Assembly (NCBI RefSeq): GCF_009765215.1 | Contig: NZ_VLNV01000010.1 | Span: 60,155-124,154 of the forward strand | Direction of reading: 5' to 3' | From: Lysobacter prati | GTDB lineage: Bacteria > Pseudomonadota > Gammaproteobacteria > Xanthomonadales > Xanthomonadaceae | Length of the DNA stretch: 64,000 bases | Shown: piece after piece, positions 26,893-35,351 of the stretch | Position numbering within the stretch: the first letter of the stretch is position 1 | Layout: every line of letters begins with the position of its first letter | Notes under the pieces: model-generated | Told to the model about the DNA's origin: nothing | What the model saw: the letters and a program-made list of their open reading frames with translations, nothing else | Database searches by the model: none | Made by a program: the position numbers and the translations under genes

Positions 26893-27547
26893 GTGCCTTC
26901 TCCTGGTTCGTTCCAGCTTGATCGGGTTCGAGCAGTTCACGCAGGCGGCGTCCGCCGCGTGCCAGCTGCGACTTGGAGAAGCTCGCCGTGCGCTGCATCA
27001 GCGCGGCGATCTCCTCATGTGTGTAGCCCTCGGCGTGGTAAAGCCACAACACGCTGCGGGTGGTGGTGGGCAACTGGGCGAGGGCGCGGCCCAGCGCCGC
27101 GGCATCGGCGGCAGCGGTCGGCAACGGACCCGGGTCCATCACCAGGTCGTCGCCGTCGAGCGGAACGTCGTGGACGTGGCGACGCTGGCTGCGCAGCCGC
27201 ATCAACGCCTCGTTGACCGCGATCTGCCGAAGCCAGCCCCAGAACGGGCTGCCGTTGCCGCGGAATTCGCCGAGCTTGCCGTAGACCTTGAGCATGGTTT
27301 CCTGCAGCACCTCGGCCGCTTCTTCGCGGTCACCGGCGTAAGCGCCGCCGAGGATCCGCAATGCCAGGTTGAACACCGGTCGCTCGAACCAGCGGTAGAT
27401 CTGCTCGAACGCCGAGCGGTCGCCGGCCCGTGCCCGCGCCAGGAGCGCGTCGGGCACGTCGATGGCGAAACTGCTGCGCGGGGCCGCCGCCGCCGGACTC
27501 GAAGGGCAGGGGGCGGTTGCGCTGGCGGGGATGGGGTTCAGTGGCAT
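26885..27547 (-). CDS. ECF RNA polymerase sigma factor
   Basis: The protein has 220 residues. Region 2 reads SAFEQIYRWFERPVFNLALR, AAEVLQETMLKVYGKLGEF and FWGWLRQIAVNEALMRLRSQ. Region 4 reads LAQLPTTTRSVLWLYHAEGYTHEEIAALM with a helix-turn-helix. The N-terminal 30 residues are an unconserved Pro/Ala extension. It overlaps the anti-sigma-like gene and leads to the PDZ protein gene, forming a sigma/anti-sigma/effector unit. An envelope-stress role is inferred. Confidence 0.9.
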   Translation of the reverse strand: MPLNPIPASATAPCPSSPAAAAPRSSFAIDVPDALLARARAGDRSAFEQIYRWFERPVFNLALRILGGAYAGDREEAAEVLQETMLKVYGKLGEFRGNGSPFWGWLRQIAVNEALMRLRSQRRHVHDVPLDGDDLVMDPGPLPTAAADAAALGRALAQLPTTTRSVLWLYHAEGYTHEEIAALMQRTASFSKSQLARGGRRLRELLEPDQAGTNQEKAHA

Positions 27548-27643
27548 GTCACTGGTCTGGATGCGGCGACCGGCGAAACCGTCGCAGGGGGCCCCCTGCG
27601 GGGTCTGGGCCTATACTCGGCCCACAGACAGGGAGGGGAAAGC

Positions 27644-28600
27644 ATGGGTTCGATTCTGGCCGTAGTGCTGTTGCTGGCAGGCGTGGTGGTGCTGTTCAAG
27701 ACCGTGCGGATGGTGCCGCAGGGATATGAATGGACAGTCGAGCGCTTCGGCAAATACACCCACACGATGGACCCCGGACTGCACTTCCTGATTCCGATCG
27801 TCTACGGCGTCGGCCGCAAGATCAACATGATGGAACAGGTGATGGACGTCCCCAGCCAGGACGTGATCACCAAGGACAATGCCGTGGTCAAGGTCGACGG
27901 CGTGGTCTATTTCCAGGTGCTCGATGCGGCCAAGGCGGCCTATGAAGTGGCGACGCTGGAGATCGCCATCCTCAACCTGGTGATGACCAACATCCGTACC
28001 GCGATCGGTTCGATGGACCTGGACGAGTCGCTGTCCAAGCGCGACGAGATCAACACCAAGGTGCTGGTCGCCGTCGATGCGGCGACCCACCCGTGGGGAC
28101 TGAAGGTCAACCGCATCGAGCTCAAGGACATCCAGCCGCCGCGCGACCTGGTCGATTCGATGGCGCGGCAGATGAAGGCCGAGCGCGAGAAGCGCGCCAA
28201 CATCCTCGAGGCGGAGGGTTTCCGCCAGGCGGCGATCCTCAAGGCCGAAGGCGAGAAGCAGTCGGTGATCCTGGAGGCCGAGGGCAACAAGGAAGCGGCC
28301 TTCCGCGAAGCCGAAGCGCGCGAGCGCCTGGCCCAGGCCGAAGCCAAGGCGACCGAGATGGTGTCGACCGCGATCGCGCAGGGCAACGTGCAGGCGATCA
28401 ACTACTTCGTCGCGCAGAAGTACATCGAGGCGTTCAAGGCGCTGGCCGAGGCGCCGAACCAGAAGTTCGTGATGATGCCGATGGAGTCGGCCGGCGTGAT
28501 CGGCTCGCTGGCCGGCATCGCCGAACTGGCCAAGGAGGCGCTCGATCGCCAGCAGGTGCGCGCACCTGTCGCACCGCTGCCGCCGCGCGCGGGAGGCTGA
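27644..28600 (+). CDS. SPFH/band-7 membrane protein (QmcA-like)
   Basis: This 318-residue stomatin/prohibitin-family protein has an N-terminal membrane anchor (ILAVVLLLAGVVVLFKTV). The band-7 domain follows (VPQGYEWTVERFGKYTHTMDPGLHFLIP, VPSQDVITKDNAVVKVDGVV). A charged coiled coil has repeated EAEG units (LEAEGFRQAAILKAEGEKQS), then a conserved tail. Such proteins form membrane microdomain complexes. The next gene encodes an NfeD protein, the classical partner of this family, two bases after the stop codon. A TATACT box at 27612-27617 may be the -10 element. Confidence 0.93.
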   Translation: MGSILAVVLLLAGVVVLFKTVRMVPQGYEWTVERFGKYTHTMDPGLHFLIPIVYGVGRKINMMEQVMDVPSQDVITKDNAVVKVDGVVYFQVLDAAKAAYEVATLEIAILNLVMTNIRTAIGSMDLDESLSKRDEINTKVLVAVDAATHPWGLKVNRIELKDIQPPRDLVDSMARQMKAEREKRANILEAEGFRQAAILKAEGEKQSVILEAEGNKEAAFREAEARERLAQAEAKATEMVSTAIAQGNVQAINYFVAQKYIEAFKALAEAPNQKFVMMPMESAGVIGSLAGIAELAKEALDRQQVRAPVAPLPPRAGG

Positions 28601-28602
28601 AC

Positions 28603-29055
28603 ATGCAGTGGGGGACATACATGAACTGGCATGTCTTCAGCTGGGCCGTGGTGGCGTTGCTGCTGTTCGCGGCCGAAGCACTGACGCCGGGCGCCTTCAT
28701 GCTGTGGCTGGGGTTTGCTGCCGTGGCCGTGTTCGCGATGGTGCTGCTGATCCCCGACATTCCGGTGCTGGCCCAGGTCGCGGCGTTCGTCGTGCTGAGC
28801 TTCGCTTCGATCCAGGTGTACCGGACCTGGTTCCGCGGACGTGAGCGCCGCAGCGACCAGCCCAACCTCAACCGCCGTGCCGAGGCACTGGTCGGGCGCG
28901 TGGTGCCGCTCGATCAGCCGATCGTCAACGGCCGCGGCCGCGTGCAGATTGCCGACGCGTACTGGGAAGTGACCGGCCCGGACCTGCCCGCAGGCTCGGC
29001 CGTGCGCATCACCGCCAGTCGCGGCATGAGCCTGCAGGTCGAGCCCGCGGGCTGA
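28603..29055 (+). CDS. NfeD-family membrane protein
   Basis: This 150-residue short NfeD (NfeD1b type, without the serine protease domain) has two or three transmembrane segments: VVALLLFAAEALTPGAFMLWLGFAAVAVF and VLAQVAAFVVLSFASIQV. A C-terminal OB-fold domain follows (EALVGRVVPLDQPIVNGRGRVQI, WEVTGPDLPAGSAVRIT). It acts with the SPFH protein encoded immediately upstream. A GGGAGG ribosome-binding site favours the start at 28603; a second ATG six codons later is possible. Confidence 0.9.
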   Translation: MQWGTYMNWHVFSWAVVALLLFAAEALTPGAFMLWLGFAAVAVFAMVLLIPDIPVLAQVAAFVVLSFASIQVYRTWFRGRERRSDQPNLNRRAEALVGRVVPLDQPIVNGRGRVQIADAYWEVTGPDLPAGSAVRITASRGMSLQVEPAG

Positions 29056-29062
29056 GGACGCC

Positions 29063-29584
29063 ATGCGGCGATCGTCACTGCTCGCGATGTCGTGCTTCAT
29101 CGCAACTGCAGCGATCGCCGCATCGGTATCGGCGGCCGAACCCGCCCTGGTCGGCATGATCGTGCCGCCCTGGCCGGACGGACTGAAGTCCAACACCGGC
29201 AGCTGCGTCGGCTCCGGCAGCGACCCCGGCCAGGTCTGCGCGCGCAGCATCGCCACCCTCGACGACGCCGAAGACCGCACGTTGAAGCTGCTTGCTTCGG
29301 AGTTCGTCGATCGCCGTGGTGACGAGCCGCGCTGGCGGATCACCGATGCGGTGCCTTACCCGATCCTGCGCCGCGACGAACTGGTGATCATCGCCACCTG
29401 CCAGCGTGATGGCGTCGACGACGCCGGACTGATCGCCATCGTCGACACCGGCGCCGTCCATGCCGCCGAACTGGAGATGCTCCCGGCCACGCGCTGGGCG
29501 ATGCGCCTGGACCGCGCCACCGGCAAGTTCGTCCGTGTCACCCCGAGCCGCGTGCGCTGCTACAACGAAGGCACCAGCGAATAG
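29063..29584 (+). CDS. Exported protein of unknown function
   Basis: The protein has 173 residues with a signal peptide ([22 protein letters not shown]). The mature domain contains [13 protein letters not shown] and Cys residues that could form disulphides (CVG, QVCAR, TCQRD, RVRCYNE). No known motif was recognised. It starts seven bases after the NfeD gene on the same strand, so it may be co-transcribed with the SPFH/NfeD pair, although functional linkage is not established. Confidence 0.7.
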   Translation: MRRSSLLAMSCFIATAAIAASVSAAEPALVGMIVPPWPDGLKSNTGSCVGSGSDPGQVCARSIATLDDAEDRTLKLLASEFVDRRGDEPRWRITDAVPYPILRRDELVIIATCQRDGVDDAGLIAIVDTGAVHAAELEMLPATRWAMRLDRATGKFVRVTPSRVRCYNEGTSE

Positions 29585-29682
29585 GGATCCCGGCCCCGCC
29601 CACCATGCTCCACAGCATGGTCTGCAGGCGCACGGCCGCAGGTGTGATAATTGACGGCTCGCCCCTGACAGACCCCCGAGCC

Positions 29683-30804
29683 ATGACCCAGAAGACGATC
29701 CTCAACGACACCCACCGCGCCCTCGGCGCCAAGATGGTCGACTTCGGCGGCTGGGACATGCCTATCCACTACGGCTCGCAGATCGAGGAGCACCACCTGG
29801 TGCGCAGCGACGCCGGCATGTTCGACGTCAGCCACATGACCGTGGTCGACCTCAAGGGCGCGCGCGTGCGCGAGTTCCTGCGCCGCCTGGTCGCCAACTC
29901 GGTCGACAAGCTCAAGGTGCCGGGCAAGGCGCTGTACACCTGCATGCTCAACCCGCGCGGCGGCGTGATCGACGACCTCATCATTTATTTCCGCGACGAG
30001 GACTTCTTCCGCCTGGTGGTCAACGCCGCCACGCGCGACAAGGACCTGGCGTGGATCAGCGAGCAGGCCAAGGCCTTCGACGTGACCGTCACCGAGCGTC
30101 CCGAGTTCGGCATGATCGCCGTGCAGGGCCCGACCGCGCGCGAGAAGGTGATCGGCCTGATGCGCGAGGAAGACCGCGCCGCCGTCACCAAGCTCGGCAA
30201 GTTCGCCGCCGCGCAGGCGCGCACCCAGGGTGGCACCGACGTGTTCGTCGCCCGCACCGGCTACACCGGCGAAGACGGCTTCGAAGTGGTCGTGCCGGAA
30301 GACCAGACCGTCGCCTTCTGGAACGAACTGCTCGCCGCGGGCGTGAAGCCGGCTGGCCTGGGCGCGCGCGACACGCTGCGCCTGGAAGCGGGCATGAACC
30401 TCTACGGCCAGGACATGGACGACGACGTCTCGCCGTACGAAGCCGCGCTGGCATGGACGGTGGCACTCGATGAAGGCCGCGACTTCATCGGCCGCGACAA
30501 GCTCGAGGCGCAGAAGGCTGCCGGCGCGCCACGCCAGATGATCGGCCTGGTGATGGACGAGAAGGGCGTGCTGCGCCACGGCCAGAAGGTGCTCACCGAC
30601 AACGGCGAGGGCGAGATCCTGTCGGGCACGTTCTCGCCGACGCTGGGCAAGGCGATTGCGTTCGCGCGCGTGCCGGCCGGCGAGATCCCGCTGGGAACCG
30701 CGGGCAACGTCCGCGTCGACATCCGCGGCAAGGAAGTGCTCGTGCGCGTGGTGAAGTTCCCGTTCGTGCGCGACGGCAAGGCCCAGGACGGCGTGCTCGG
30801 CTGA
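29683..30804 (+). CDS. gcvT: Glycine cleavage system T protein (aminomethyltransferase)
   Basis: GcvT transfers the methylene group from the aminomethyl-lipoyl arm of GcvH to tetrahydrofolate, releasing ammonia. The 373-residue protein carries [34 protein letters not shown] at the N-terminus, [18 protein letters not shown], the folate-site residues in [23 protein letters not shown] and [17 protein letters not shown]. The start [15 protein letters not shown] was chosen over an upstream ATG. gcvH lies 0.8 kb downstream on the same strand; gcvP is not in this window. Confidence 0.96.
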   Translation: MTQKTILNDTHRALGAKMVDFGGWDMPIHYGSQIEEHHLVRSDAGMFDVSHMTVVDLKGARVREFLRRLVANSVDKLKVPGKALYTCMLNPRGGVIDDLIIYFRDEDFFRLVVNAATRDKDLAWISEQAKAFDVTVTERPEFGMIAVQGPTAREKVIGLMREEDRAAVTKLGKFAAAQARTQGGTDVFVARTGYTGEDGFEVVVPEDQTVAFWNELLAAGVKPAGLGARDTLRLEAGMNLYGQDMDDDVSPYEAALAWTVALDEGRDFIGRDKLEAQKAAGAPRQMIGLVMDEKGVLRHGQKVLTDNGEGEILSGTFSPTLGKAIAFARVPAGEIPLGTAGNVRVDIRGKEVLVRVVKFPFVRDGKAQDGVLG

Positions 30805-30823
30805 GCCGACGACGGGGACTGCG

Positions 30824-31456
30824 ATGAGCGCGACGGTCACCTACTACTACAGCCTGATCTCGCCGTATGCCTGGTTTGGGCATGCGGCGATCCGCCAGGT
30901 GGCGCGCGAATGCGGCGCCACCCTGGTGCACCGGCCGATCAGGATTTTCGAGTTGTTCGACGCCAACGGCGGCCTGCCGCTGGGCAAGCGCGCACCGGCG
31001 CGGCAGCGCTACCGCCTGGTGGAGCTGCAGCGTTGGCGTGCGCGTCGCGGCCTGCCGCTGAACCTCAAGCCGAAGTTCTGGCCGGTCGACATCGCCCTGG
31101 CCGACCGCTGCCTGATTGCGCTGGTCGAGGCCGGCCATGATCCTTCCGACTATGCCGACGCCGCCTTCCGTGCGCTGTGGGCGAACGACCAGGACCTGTC
31201 CGATCCGGACGTGGTCGCCGCGCTGCTCGCCGCGCAGGGTGTCGACGCGCAGCAGGTGATGGCGCAGGCGGCGGAAGCGGCCGTCGAGGCGATCTACGCG
31301 CGCAACACCGCCGATGCGATCGCCGCTGACCTGCCGGGCCTGCCCGGGTATGTGCTCAATGGCGAACCGTTCTGGGGGCAGGACCGCATCGACGACCTGC
31401 GTGACGCTCTGGTCAGCGGGCGTGCGCCATTCCTCGTCGACCCGGCGCCGCTTTGA
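30824..31456 (+). CDS. DsbA-fold 2-hydroxychromene-2-carboxylate isomerase family protein
   Basis: This 210-residue thioredoxin-fold protein has YYYSLISPYAWFGHAAI at the N-terminus, where HCCA isomerases carry the active-site Ser after the first strand (SLISPY). It also has RPIRIFELFDANGG, FWPVDIALADRCLIAL and LPGYVLNGEPFWGQDRIDDL at the C-terminus. Family members isomerise aromatic hemiketals in naphthalene breakdown or act as glutathione-dependent kappa-class transferases. The gene starts 19 bases after gcvT, an unusual insertion between gcvT and gcvH; it is unlikely to serve glycine cleavage. Confidence 0.85.
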   Translation: MSATVTYYYSLISPYAWFGHAAIRQVARECGATLVHRPIRIFELFDANGGLPLGKRAPARQRYRLVELQRWRARRGLPLNLKPKFWPVDIALADRCLIALVEAGHDPSDYADAAFRALWANDQDLSDPDVVAALLAAQGVDAQQVMAQAAEAAVEAIYARNTADAIAADLPGLPGYVLNGEPFWGQDRIDDLRDALVSGRAPFLVDPAPL

Positions 31457-31620
31457 TCCGGAGCGCTTCAGAGCCGGCACCGCTTTGGAGCCGGCACCGC
31501 TTTTGAGCAGGCACGATTCTGGCCGGGCCGATCCGTTCGTCCCCCACCTCTCGCATGTTCCTTCCGCGTCGGTAAACTAGGCGCCGTCCCCAGTAGCCCC
31601 CGTAGAGTTCGAGGCCAGTC

Positions 31621-32016
31621 ATGAGTGAAATTCCCGGCGATCTGAAGTTCATGAAGTCCCACGAGTGGGCACGCGTCGAAGGCGACGGCAAAGTCACGAT
31701 CGGCATCTCCGACCACGCACAGGGCCTGCTCGGCGACCTGGTGTATGTCGAGCTGCCGAATGTCGGCGACCGCGTCGAGGCCGGTACGGCCTGTGCCGTG
31801 GTGGAGTCGGTCAAGGCCGCTTCCGACGTCTACTCGCCGGTGACCGGCAAGGTGACCGCGGTGAACGCGGCGCTGGCCGACAAGCCCGAGACGATCAACG
31901 AGGATGCCTACGGCGAAGGCTGGATCTTCACCGTCGCCATCGAGGAGCCCGAGCAGCTCAATGAGCTGCTGGCACCGGACGACTACGCCGAGCTGCTCGA
32001 AGAAGAAGACAACTGA
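31621..32016 (+). CDS. gcvH: Glycine cleavage system H protein
   Basis: This 131-residue lipoyl carrier shuttles the aminomethyl group between GcvP, GcvT and the dihydrolipoyl dehydrogenase. The lipoylated lysine is Lys65 in [18 protein letters not shown]. The N-terminal [20 protein letters not shown] and C-terminal [19 protein letters not shown] match the family over the full length. A TAAACT box at 31573-31578 may be a -10 element, and a terminator follows the gene. Confidence 0.96.
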   Translation: MSEIPGDLKFMKSHEWARVEGDGKVTIGISDHAQGLLGDLVYVELPNVGDRVEAGTACAVVESVKAASDVYSPVTGKVTAVNAALADKPETINEDAYGEGWIFTVAIEEPEQLNELLAPDDYAELLEEEDN

Positions 32017-32078
32017 GTCGCCACCCCGCAGGGCGTGGCGAGCAACAGGCGGTCGTGCACTGCACGACCGATCCCGCC

Positions 32079-32109
32079 ACCGGCCGCCACGTGCGGCCGG
32101 TTTGCGTTT
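32079..32109 (+). terminator. Rho-independent terminator after gcvH
   Basis: ACCGGCCGC and GCGGCCGGT form a nine-base stem with a CACGT loop, followed by TTGCGTTT. It is about 60 bases after the gcvH stop codon. A smaller hairpin (GGTCGTGCACTGCACGACC) lies just before it. Confidence 0.75.
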
Positions 32110-32119
32110 GGGGACACAG

Positions 32120-32690
32120 CGACGTGGTCGCCTGGTCGATCGGCGGCGCTCAACCGAAACCCCGCAATCGATTTCGGAAAGTGACGATGAGGTGATTCGT
32201 AGGCGCCGGCGCTGCGCCCGCCGTCGCACTCGCACCGACATCTCCAACGCACGTCGGCACTCCCGCGAACCGGGATCGCAGGACGTCGCACGCACCTCGA
32301 TGGCGACGTCGGCAGGGCGAGTCGAAGTGCCCGTGCGAACTCCGACGATGCGTCGTCGACGCCGCCGAACTGCTTCCACCGACGCCGCAGTGCGGTCCGC
32401 GGGTGCCGGAAAAGTTCGCGCACTTTCGCGCAAATCGGCTTGTGCGACGCGAAACCGGAGCGCCTCGATGCACCTTCCGACAGGGGGTGTTTGCCCGACC
32501 GCCGAGAGCGTTTCGATCGGCATGCGGAAGGCGCGCGAGCGCGTCGTCGATTGCGCATGCGCCAGTTTCTGTTTTCGCAAACCCCTTAAATAAAGCAGTT
32601 TCAGAAAAACATTTTGGCGACGCCGACGATCGTCGCGCGGAGCGAACGTGTCGCAACGCGCCGGCGGCGGCGGCGACGGGTCGGGCCGGG
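32120..32690. other. Gene-poor stretch, no gene recognised
   Basis: About 570 bases without a convincing gene. All long open frames are Arg/Ser-rich and lack ribosome-binding sites, as expected for chance frames in GC-rich DNA. Dyads such as GACGATGCGTCGTC occur. From about 32580 the composition turns AT-richer (AATAAAGCAGTTTCAG), ending in a run of eleven A at 32704-32713. The stretch may hold the upstream control region of the histone-like gene or an unrecognised RNA. Confidence 0.4.
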
Positions 32691-32725
32691 TGCCACGCCG
32701 GTCAAAAAAAAAATCGGCCAATGTG

Positions 32726-32754
32726 TTGACAGTATGAAAAAGCGTGATTAGGTT
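32726..32754 (+). promoter_or_regulatory. Sigma-70-type promoter 430 bases before the histone-like gene
   Basis: A consensus -35 TTGACA (32726-32731) is followed, 17 bases on, by a weaker -10 TAGGTT (32749-32754). Transcription would start near 32761 and run towards the histone H1-like gene. It sits directly after an A-tract, which can act as an UP-like element. Confidence 0.6.
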
Positions 32755-32760
32755 TCGCCC

Positions 32761-32947
32761 AGCAGACGTCTCCTGCGGAAGCGAGTGAGTACGAACAAAG
32801 AAACAACTCGCGGTACAAAACGAACCTCCGACCGGGCAGTCGACACGGTGGAAGCAGGGATCGTTTCCTTCGCGAAACGGGTTTTCGCAAAGGCGCAGGT
32901 ATCGAGATTCATCCAACCCGGCTCGCTTTCGGCGGTCCGGGTTTTTG
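32761..32947 (+). ncRNA. Candidate non-coding RNA or long structured leader
   Basis: Between the TTGACA promoter and a terminator-like hairpin (AACCCGG / CCGGGTT followed by TTTTGTTTG, about 32918-32947) lies about 190 bases without a gene. A second stem (CGTTTC / GAAACG followed by GGGTTTT) is at about 32867-32890. The layout is that of an independent small RNA or an attenuated 5' leader of the histone-like gene. No resemblance to 6S, tmRNA, RNase P or SRP RNA was recognised. RNA evidence would be needed to decide. Confidence 0.4.
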
Positions 32948-33157
32948 TTTGCCCGCCGTCTGGCGGGCGCCTCATCCGTACCGGCGCGCGTTGCGTGTCG
33001 GCGGCTGCACGCGGGTCCGACTCCCGCGGCCCGGGCGCGAACAGACCGGCTCCATCGGCCTGGCCGCACCCGACTAGTTCAGCAAGTTCTACTGGGCTTT
33101 ATAGACCTGCAAGACCACTGATCAATCTCTGATCAACCACTGACGAGGAGCCATCCC

Positions 33158-33619
33158 ATGGCCATGAAGAAAGCTGCGAAGAAGAAGCCCGCTGCCAAGA
33201 AAGCTGCCAAGAAGGTAGCCAAGAAGGCTGTCAAGAAGGTAGCCGCCCGTAAGAAGGCAGCGAAGAAGGCCGTCAAGAAGGCCGTCAAGAAGGTCGCCAA
33301 GAAGGTCGCTGCCCGCAAGAAGGCAGTGAAGAAGGCCGTCAAGAAGGTCGCCAAGAAGGCAGCAGCCAAGAAGACCGCCCGCAAGAAGGCCGTCAAGAAG
33401 GTTGCCAAGAAGGCCGTAGCCAAGAAGACCGCCCGTAAGAAGGCCGTCAAGAAGGCCGTCAAGAAGGTTGCCAAGAAGGCCGCCAAGAAGACCGGTGCCC
33501 GCAAGTCGGCCGCCAAGAAGGCCGTGAAGAAGGTTGCCAAGAAGAAGGCGGCCCGTCGCAAGTCGGTCAAGAAGTCCGTTGCTGCTGCGATGCCGGCCAC
33601 TCCGGCGCCGATGATCTAA
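33158..33619 (+). CDS. Histone H1-like lysine-repeat DNA-binding protein
   Basis: This 153-residue, very basic protein is made of KKA/KKV repeats ([20 protein letters not shown], then [20 protein letters not shown] and variants) with occasional Arg and Thr. It ends with a non-basic tail, [12 protein letters not shown]. It resembles eukaryotic H1 C-terminal tails and bacterial HctB/AlgP-type proteins, and should bind and condense DNA without sequence specificity. GAGGAG about nine bases upstream fixes the start. The DNA repeats (GCCGTCAAGAAGG units) are prone to length change between strains. Confidence 0.9.
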   Translation: MAMKKAAKKKPAAKKAAKKVAKKAVKKVAARKKAAKKAVKKAVKKVAKKVAARKKAVKKAVKKVAKKAAAKKTARKKAVKKVAKKAVAKKTARKKAVKKAVKKVAKKAAKKTGARKSAAKKAVKKVAKKKAARRKSVKKSVAAAMPATPAPMI

Positions 33620-33648
33620 ATAAGAAAGTCCCGATTGCCGTAATCCAG

Positions 33649-33690
33649 CTCTCTCCCCGCAGCCCAGGCGGGGGGAGAGTTTTTTTTTGG
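33649..33690 (+). terminator. Rho-independent terminator of the histone-like gene
   Basis: CTCTCCCCGC and GCGGGGGGAGAG form a strong stem followed by a run of nine to ten T. It is 30 bases after the stop codon. Confidence 0.93.
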
Positions 33691-33748
33691 GGATCCGGAA
33701 GTGCGCGTCGAACCGGACGCAGTCGTCCCGACGATCGCCTGAAGGCAC

Positions 33749-33944
33749 GTCATCCCGGCGCACGCCGGGATCCAGGTCGTCAGCCTTTCAGTTGCGTCAT
33801 CCCGGCGAAAGCCGGGATCCACCATGCCGTTGCCTTTGCCTCACCGCACACACGCAAGGTCAACCTGGATCCCGGCTTTCGCCGGGATGACGGTGAGTGG
33901 GCTGACGTGTAGTGAGCCTGGATCCCGGCGTGCGCCGGGATGAC
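33749..33944. repeat. Four REP-like palindromes in mirrored order (A-B-B'-A')
   Basis: Each unit is a 26-base palindrome of the type CATCCCGGCGnnnGCCGGGAT. Unit A (33749-33774) has a CAC centre, B (33795-33822) AAA, B' (33865-33892) TTT and A' (33918-33944) GTG. The last two are reverse complements of the first two in reverse order, so the array can fold into one large cruciform. It lies between the histone terminator and the 3' end of a minus-strand hydrolase gene. Confidence 0.92.
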
Positions 33945-33977
33945 GGTACCCGGCGAGGCCGCCAGGCACCGCGAAGA

Positions 33978-35351
33978 TCAACGCGGAGCGGAGCTGGCCG
34001 TTTGCGCCTGGCTACCCGGTGCGTTCGGCGAAGCCGGCTGCGCGGCGTCGGCGTAGAGGGTCTCGTCGATGTCGTCATCAAGCCACTGCTGGGCCGGCAG
34101 GCCCAGTGCGCGGTCGAGGATGGTCGGCACCAGGCCGGAAGGCAGCGAGCTCTCGCTGTTCCACAGCACGGCGACGCCGAAGTCGCGGTCCGGCAGCATC
34201 GCGATCATGCCGCGGTAGCCCTGCACCGCACCGCCATGGAACACGACGCGATGTCCGCCGTAGTCGTAGGTGCGCCAGCCCAACGCATAGCCGGCGGAGG
34301 TCAGGCGCTGACGGCGCCAGGACGAACCACGCATCTCGCTCGGTGTATCCACCAGCGGCTGGTGCAGCGTCGCCAGCAGCGGTGCCGGCAGTACGTCGGT
34401 GCGATGACCGGTGTGGGCAAGCAGCCACTGCGCCATGTCACTGGCGCTGGCGTTGACGCCGGCGGCCGGAAGCACCTGGTAGTAGGTGGACTTGGGCATC
34501 GTCGAAATCCAGCCGCCGCGACCGCGTACATGCGGACGCGCCCAGCTCGGGCTGGCCTGGATGCCTTCCAGGCCGAGGCTGGCATCGTTCATGCCCAGCG
34601 GCTTGAACAGGCGACGCTGTACTTCCTGCGCATAGAAGTCGCCGGTGGCCGCGAACACCACGTCGCCGATCAGGCTGAAGGCGATGTTCTGGTAGCTGTA
34701 GCAGGTGCCCGGTGCGCACTTGAGCGGCGCATACGCCAGCTTCTGGGTCAGGGTGTGGTAATCGGTGAAGCGCTCGAGGTCGCGGTCGAAGGCATTGTGG
34801 GTCAGGCCGACGCGGTGGCTGAGCAGGTCGGCGACGGTGAGCTGCTGCGACGCGGACGGATTGCTGAGCTGGAAGCTCGGCAGGTAGCGCACCAGCTTGC
34901 TGTCCCAGCGCAGCGAGCCGTCGTTGACGAGCAGGCCGGTCATCGTGCCGGCGAAACTCTTCGACAGCGATGCCAGGCGGAACACGGTATGCGAGTCGAC
35001 CGCGCTGGCGTGGCTGACGTCGGTGATGCCGTAGCCGCGCGCGCTGATGATCTGGCCGTTGTGCACCAGTGCCATCGCCAGGCCGGGAACGCGCTGGCCG
35101 GCGACCAGCTGCTGCGCCATCGACTCGAACTGACGAACATCGAATCCGGCTGCCAGCGGCGCTGCTGGCGGAAGCTGCGTGTTGCGGGCGGTGACAGTGA
35201 CGCTGCCCTGCGCCGCGACACTCGGCGTGCTCGGCTGCGGGTTCCAGTGCAATGGGGTCTGTGCAGTCGAGCCCAGCGTCAGCGGCAGGAGCAGGGCAAT
35301 GGCCCCGAGTCGCGGGAGGGCGCGTGAGCGCTTCTTCTTATTGTTGTTCAT
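33978..35351 (-). CDS. Exported serine hydrolase (class C beta-lactamase fold)
   Basis: The protein has 457 residues with an N-terminal signal peptide (LGAIALLLPLTLGSTAQ). The penicillin-binding/beta-lactamase motifs are present: S128-L-S-K131 in FRLASLSKSF, YQN in CYSYQNIAFSLIGD, and HGG in VFHGGAVQGYRG. Family members are D-aminopeptidases, esterases or peptidoglycan hydrolases; true AmpC-type resistance is not indicated. It acts in the periplasm. A low-complexity C-terminus (PGSQAQTASSAPR) is present. It appears monocistronic. Confidence 0.9.
   Translation of the reverse strand: MNNNKKKRSRALPRLGAIALLLPLTLGSTAQTPLHWNPQPSTPSVAAQGSVTVTARNTQLPPAAPLAAGFDVRQFESMAQQLVAGQRVPGLAMALVHNGQIISARGYGITDVSHASAVDSHTVFRLASLSKSFAGTMTGLLVNDGSLRWDSKLVRYLPSFQLSNPSASQQLTVADLLSHRVGLTHNAFDRDLERFTDYHTLTQKLAYAPLKCAPGTCYSYQNIAFSLIGDVVFAATGDFYAQEVQRRLFKPLGMNDASLGLEGIQASPSWARPHVRGRGGWISTMPKSTYYQVLPAAGVNASASDMAQWLLAHTGHRTDVLPAPLLATLHQPLVDTPSEMRGSSWRRQRLTSAGYALGWRTYDYGGHRVVFHGGAVQGYRGMIAMLPDRDFGVAVLWNSESSLPSGLVPTILDRALGLPAQQWLDDDIDETLYADAAQPASPNAPGSQAQTASSAPR

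Noticed and set aside
29585-29682. Possible glycine riboswitch before gcvT
   Set aside because: The 98-base gap is too short for a tandem aptamer, and no conserved glycine riboswitch block was seen.
31904-32593. Open frame of 229 codons after gcvH
   Set aside because: It overlaps the gcvH end in another frame, is dominated by Arg and Ser, crosses the terminator, and has no ribosome-binding site.
33011-33027. tRNA T-arm-like hairpin GCGGGTCCGACTCCCGC
   Set aside because: No matching acceptor, D-arm or anticodon arm could be fitted around it.
33158-33619. CRISPR-like regular repeats
   Set aside because: The repeated units are codons of the lysine-rich protein with no spacers between them.
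33978-35351. AmpC-type beta-lactamase resistance gene
   Set aside because: The fold motifs are there, but the long N- and C-terminal low-complexity regions and lack of an ampR neighbour fit general serine hydrolases better.
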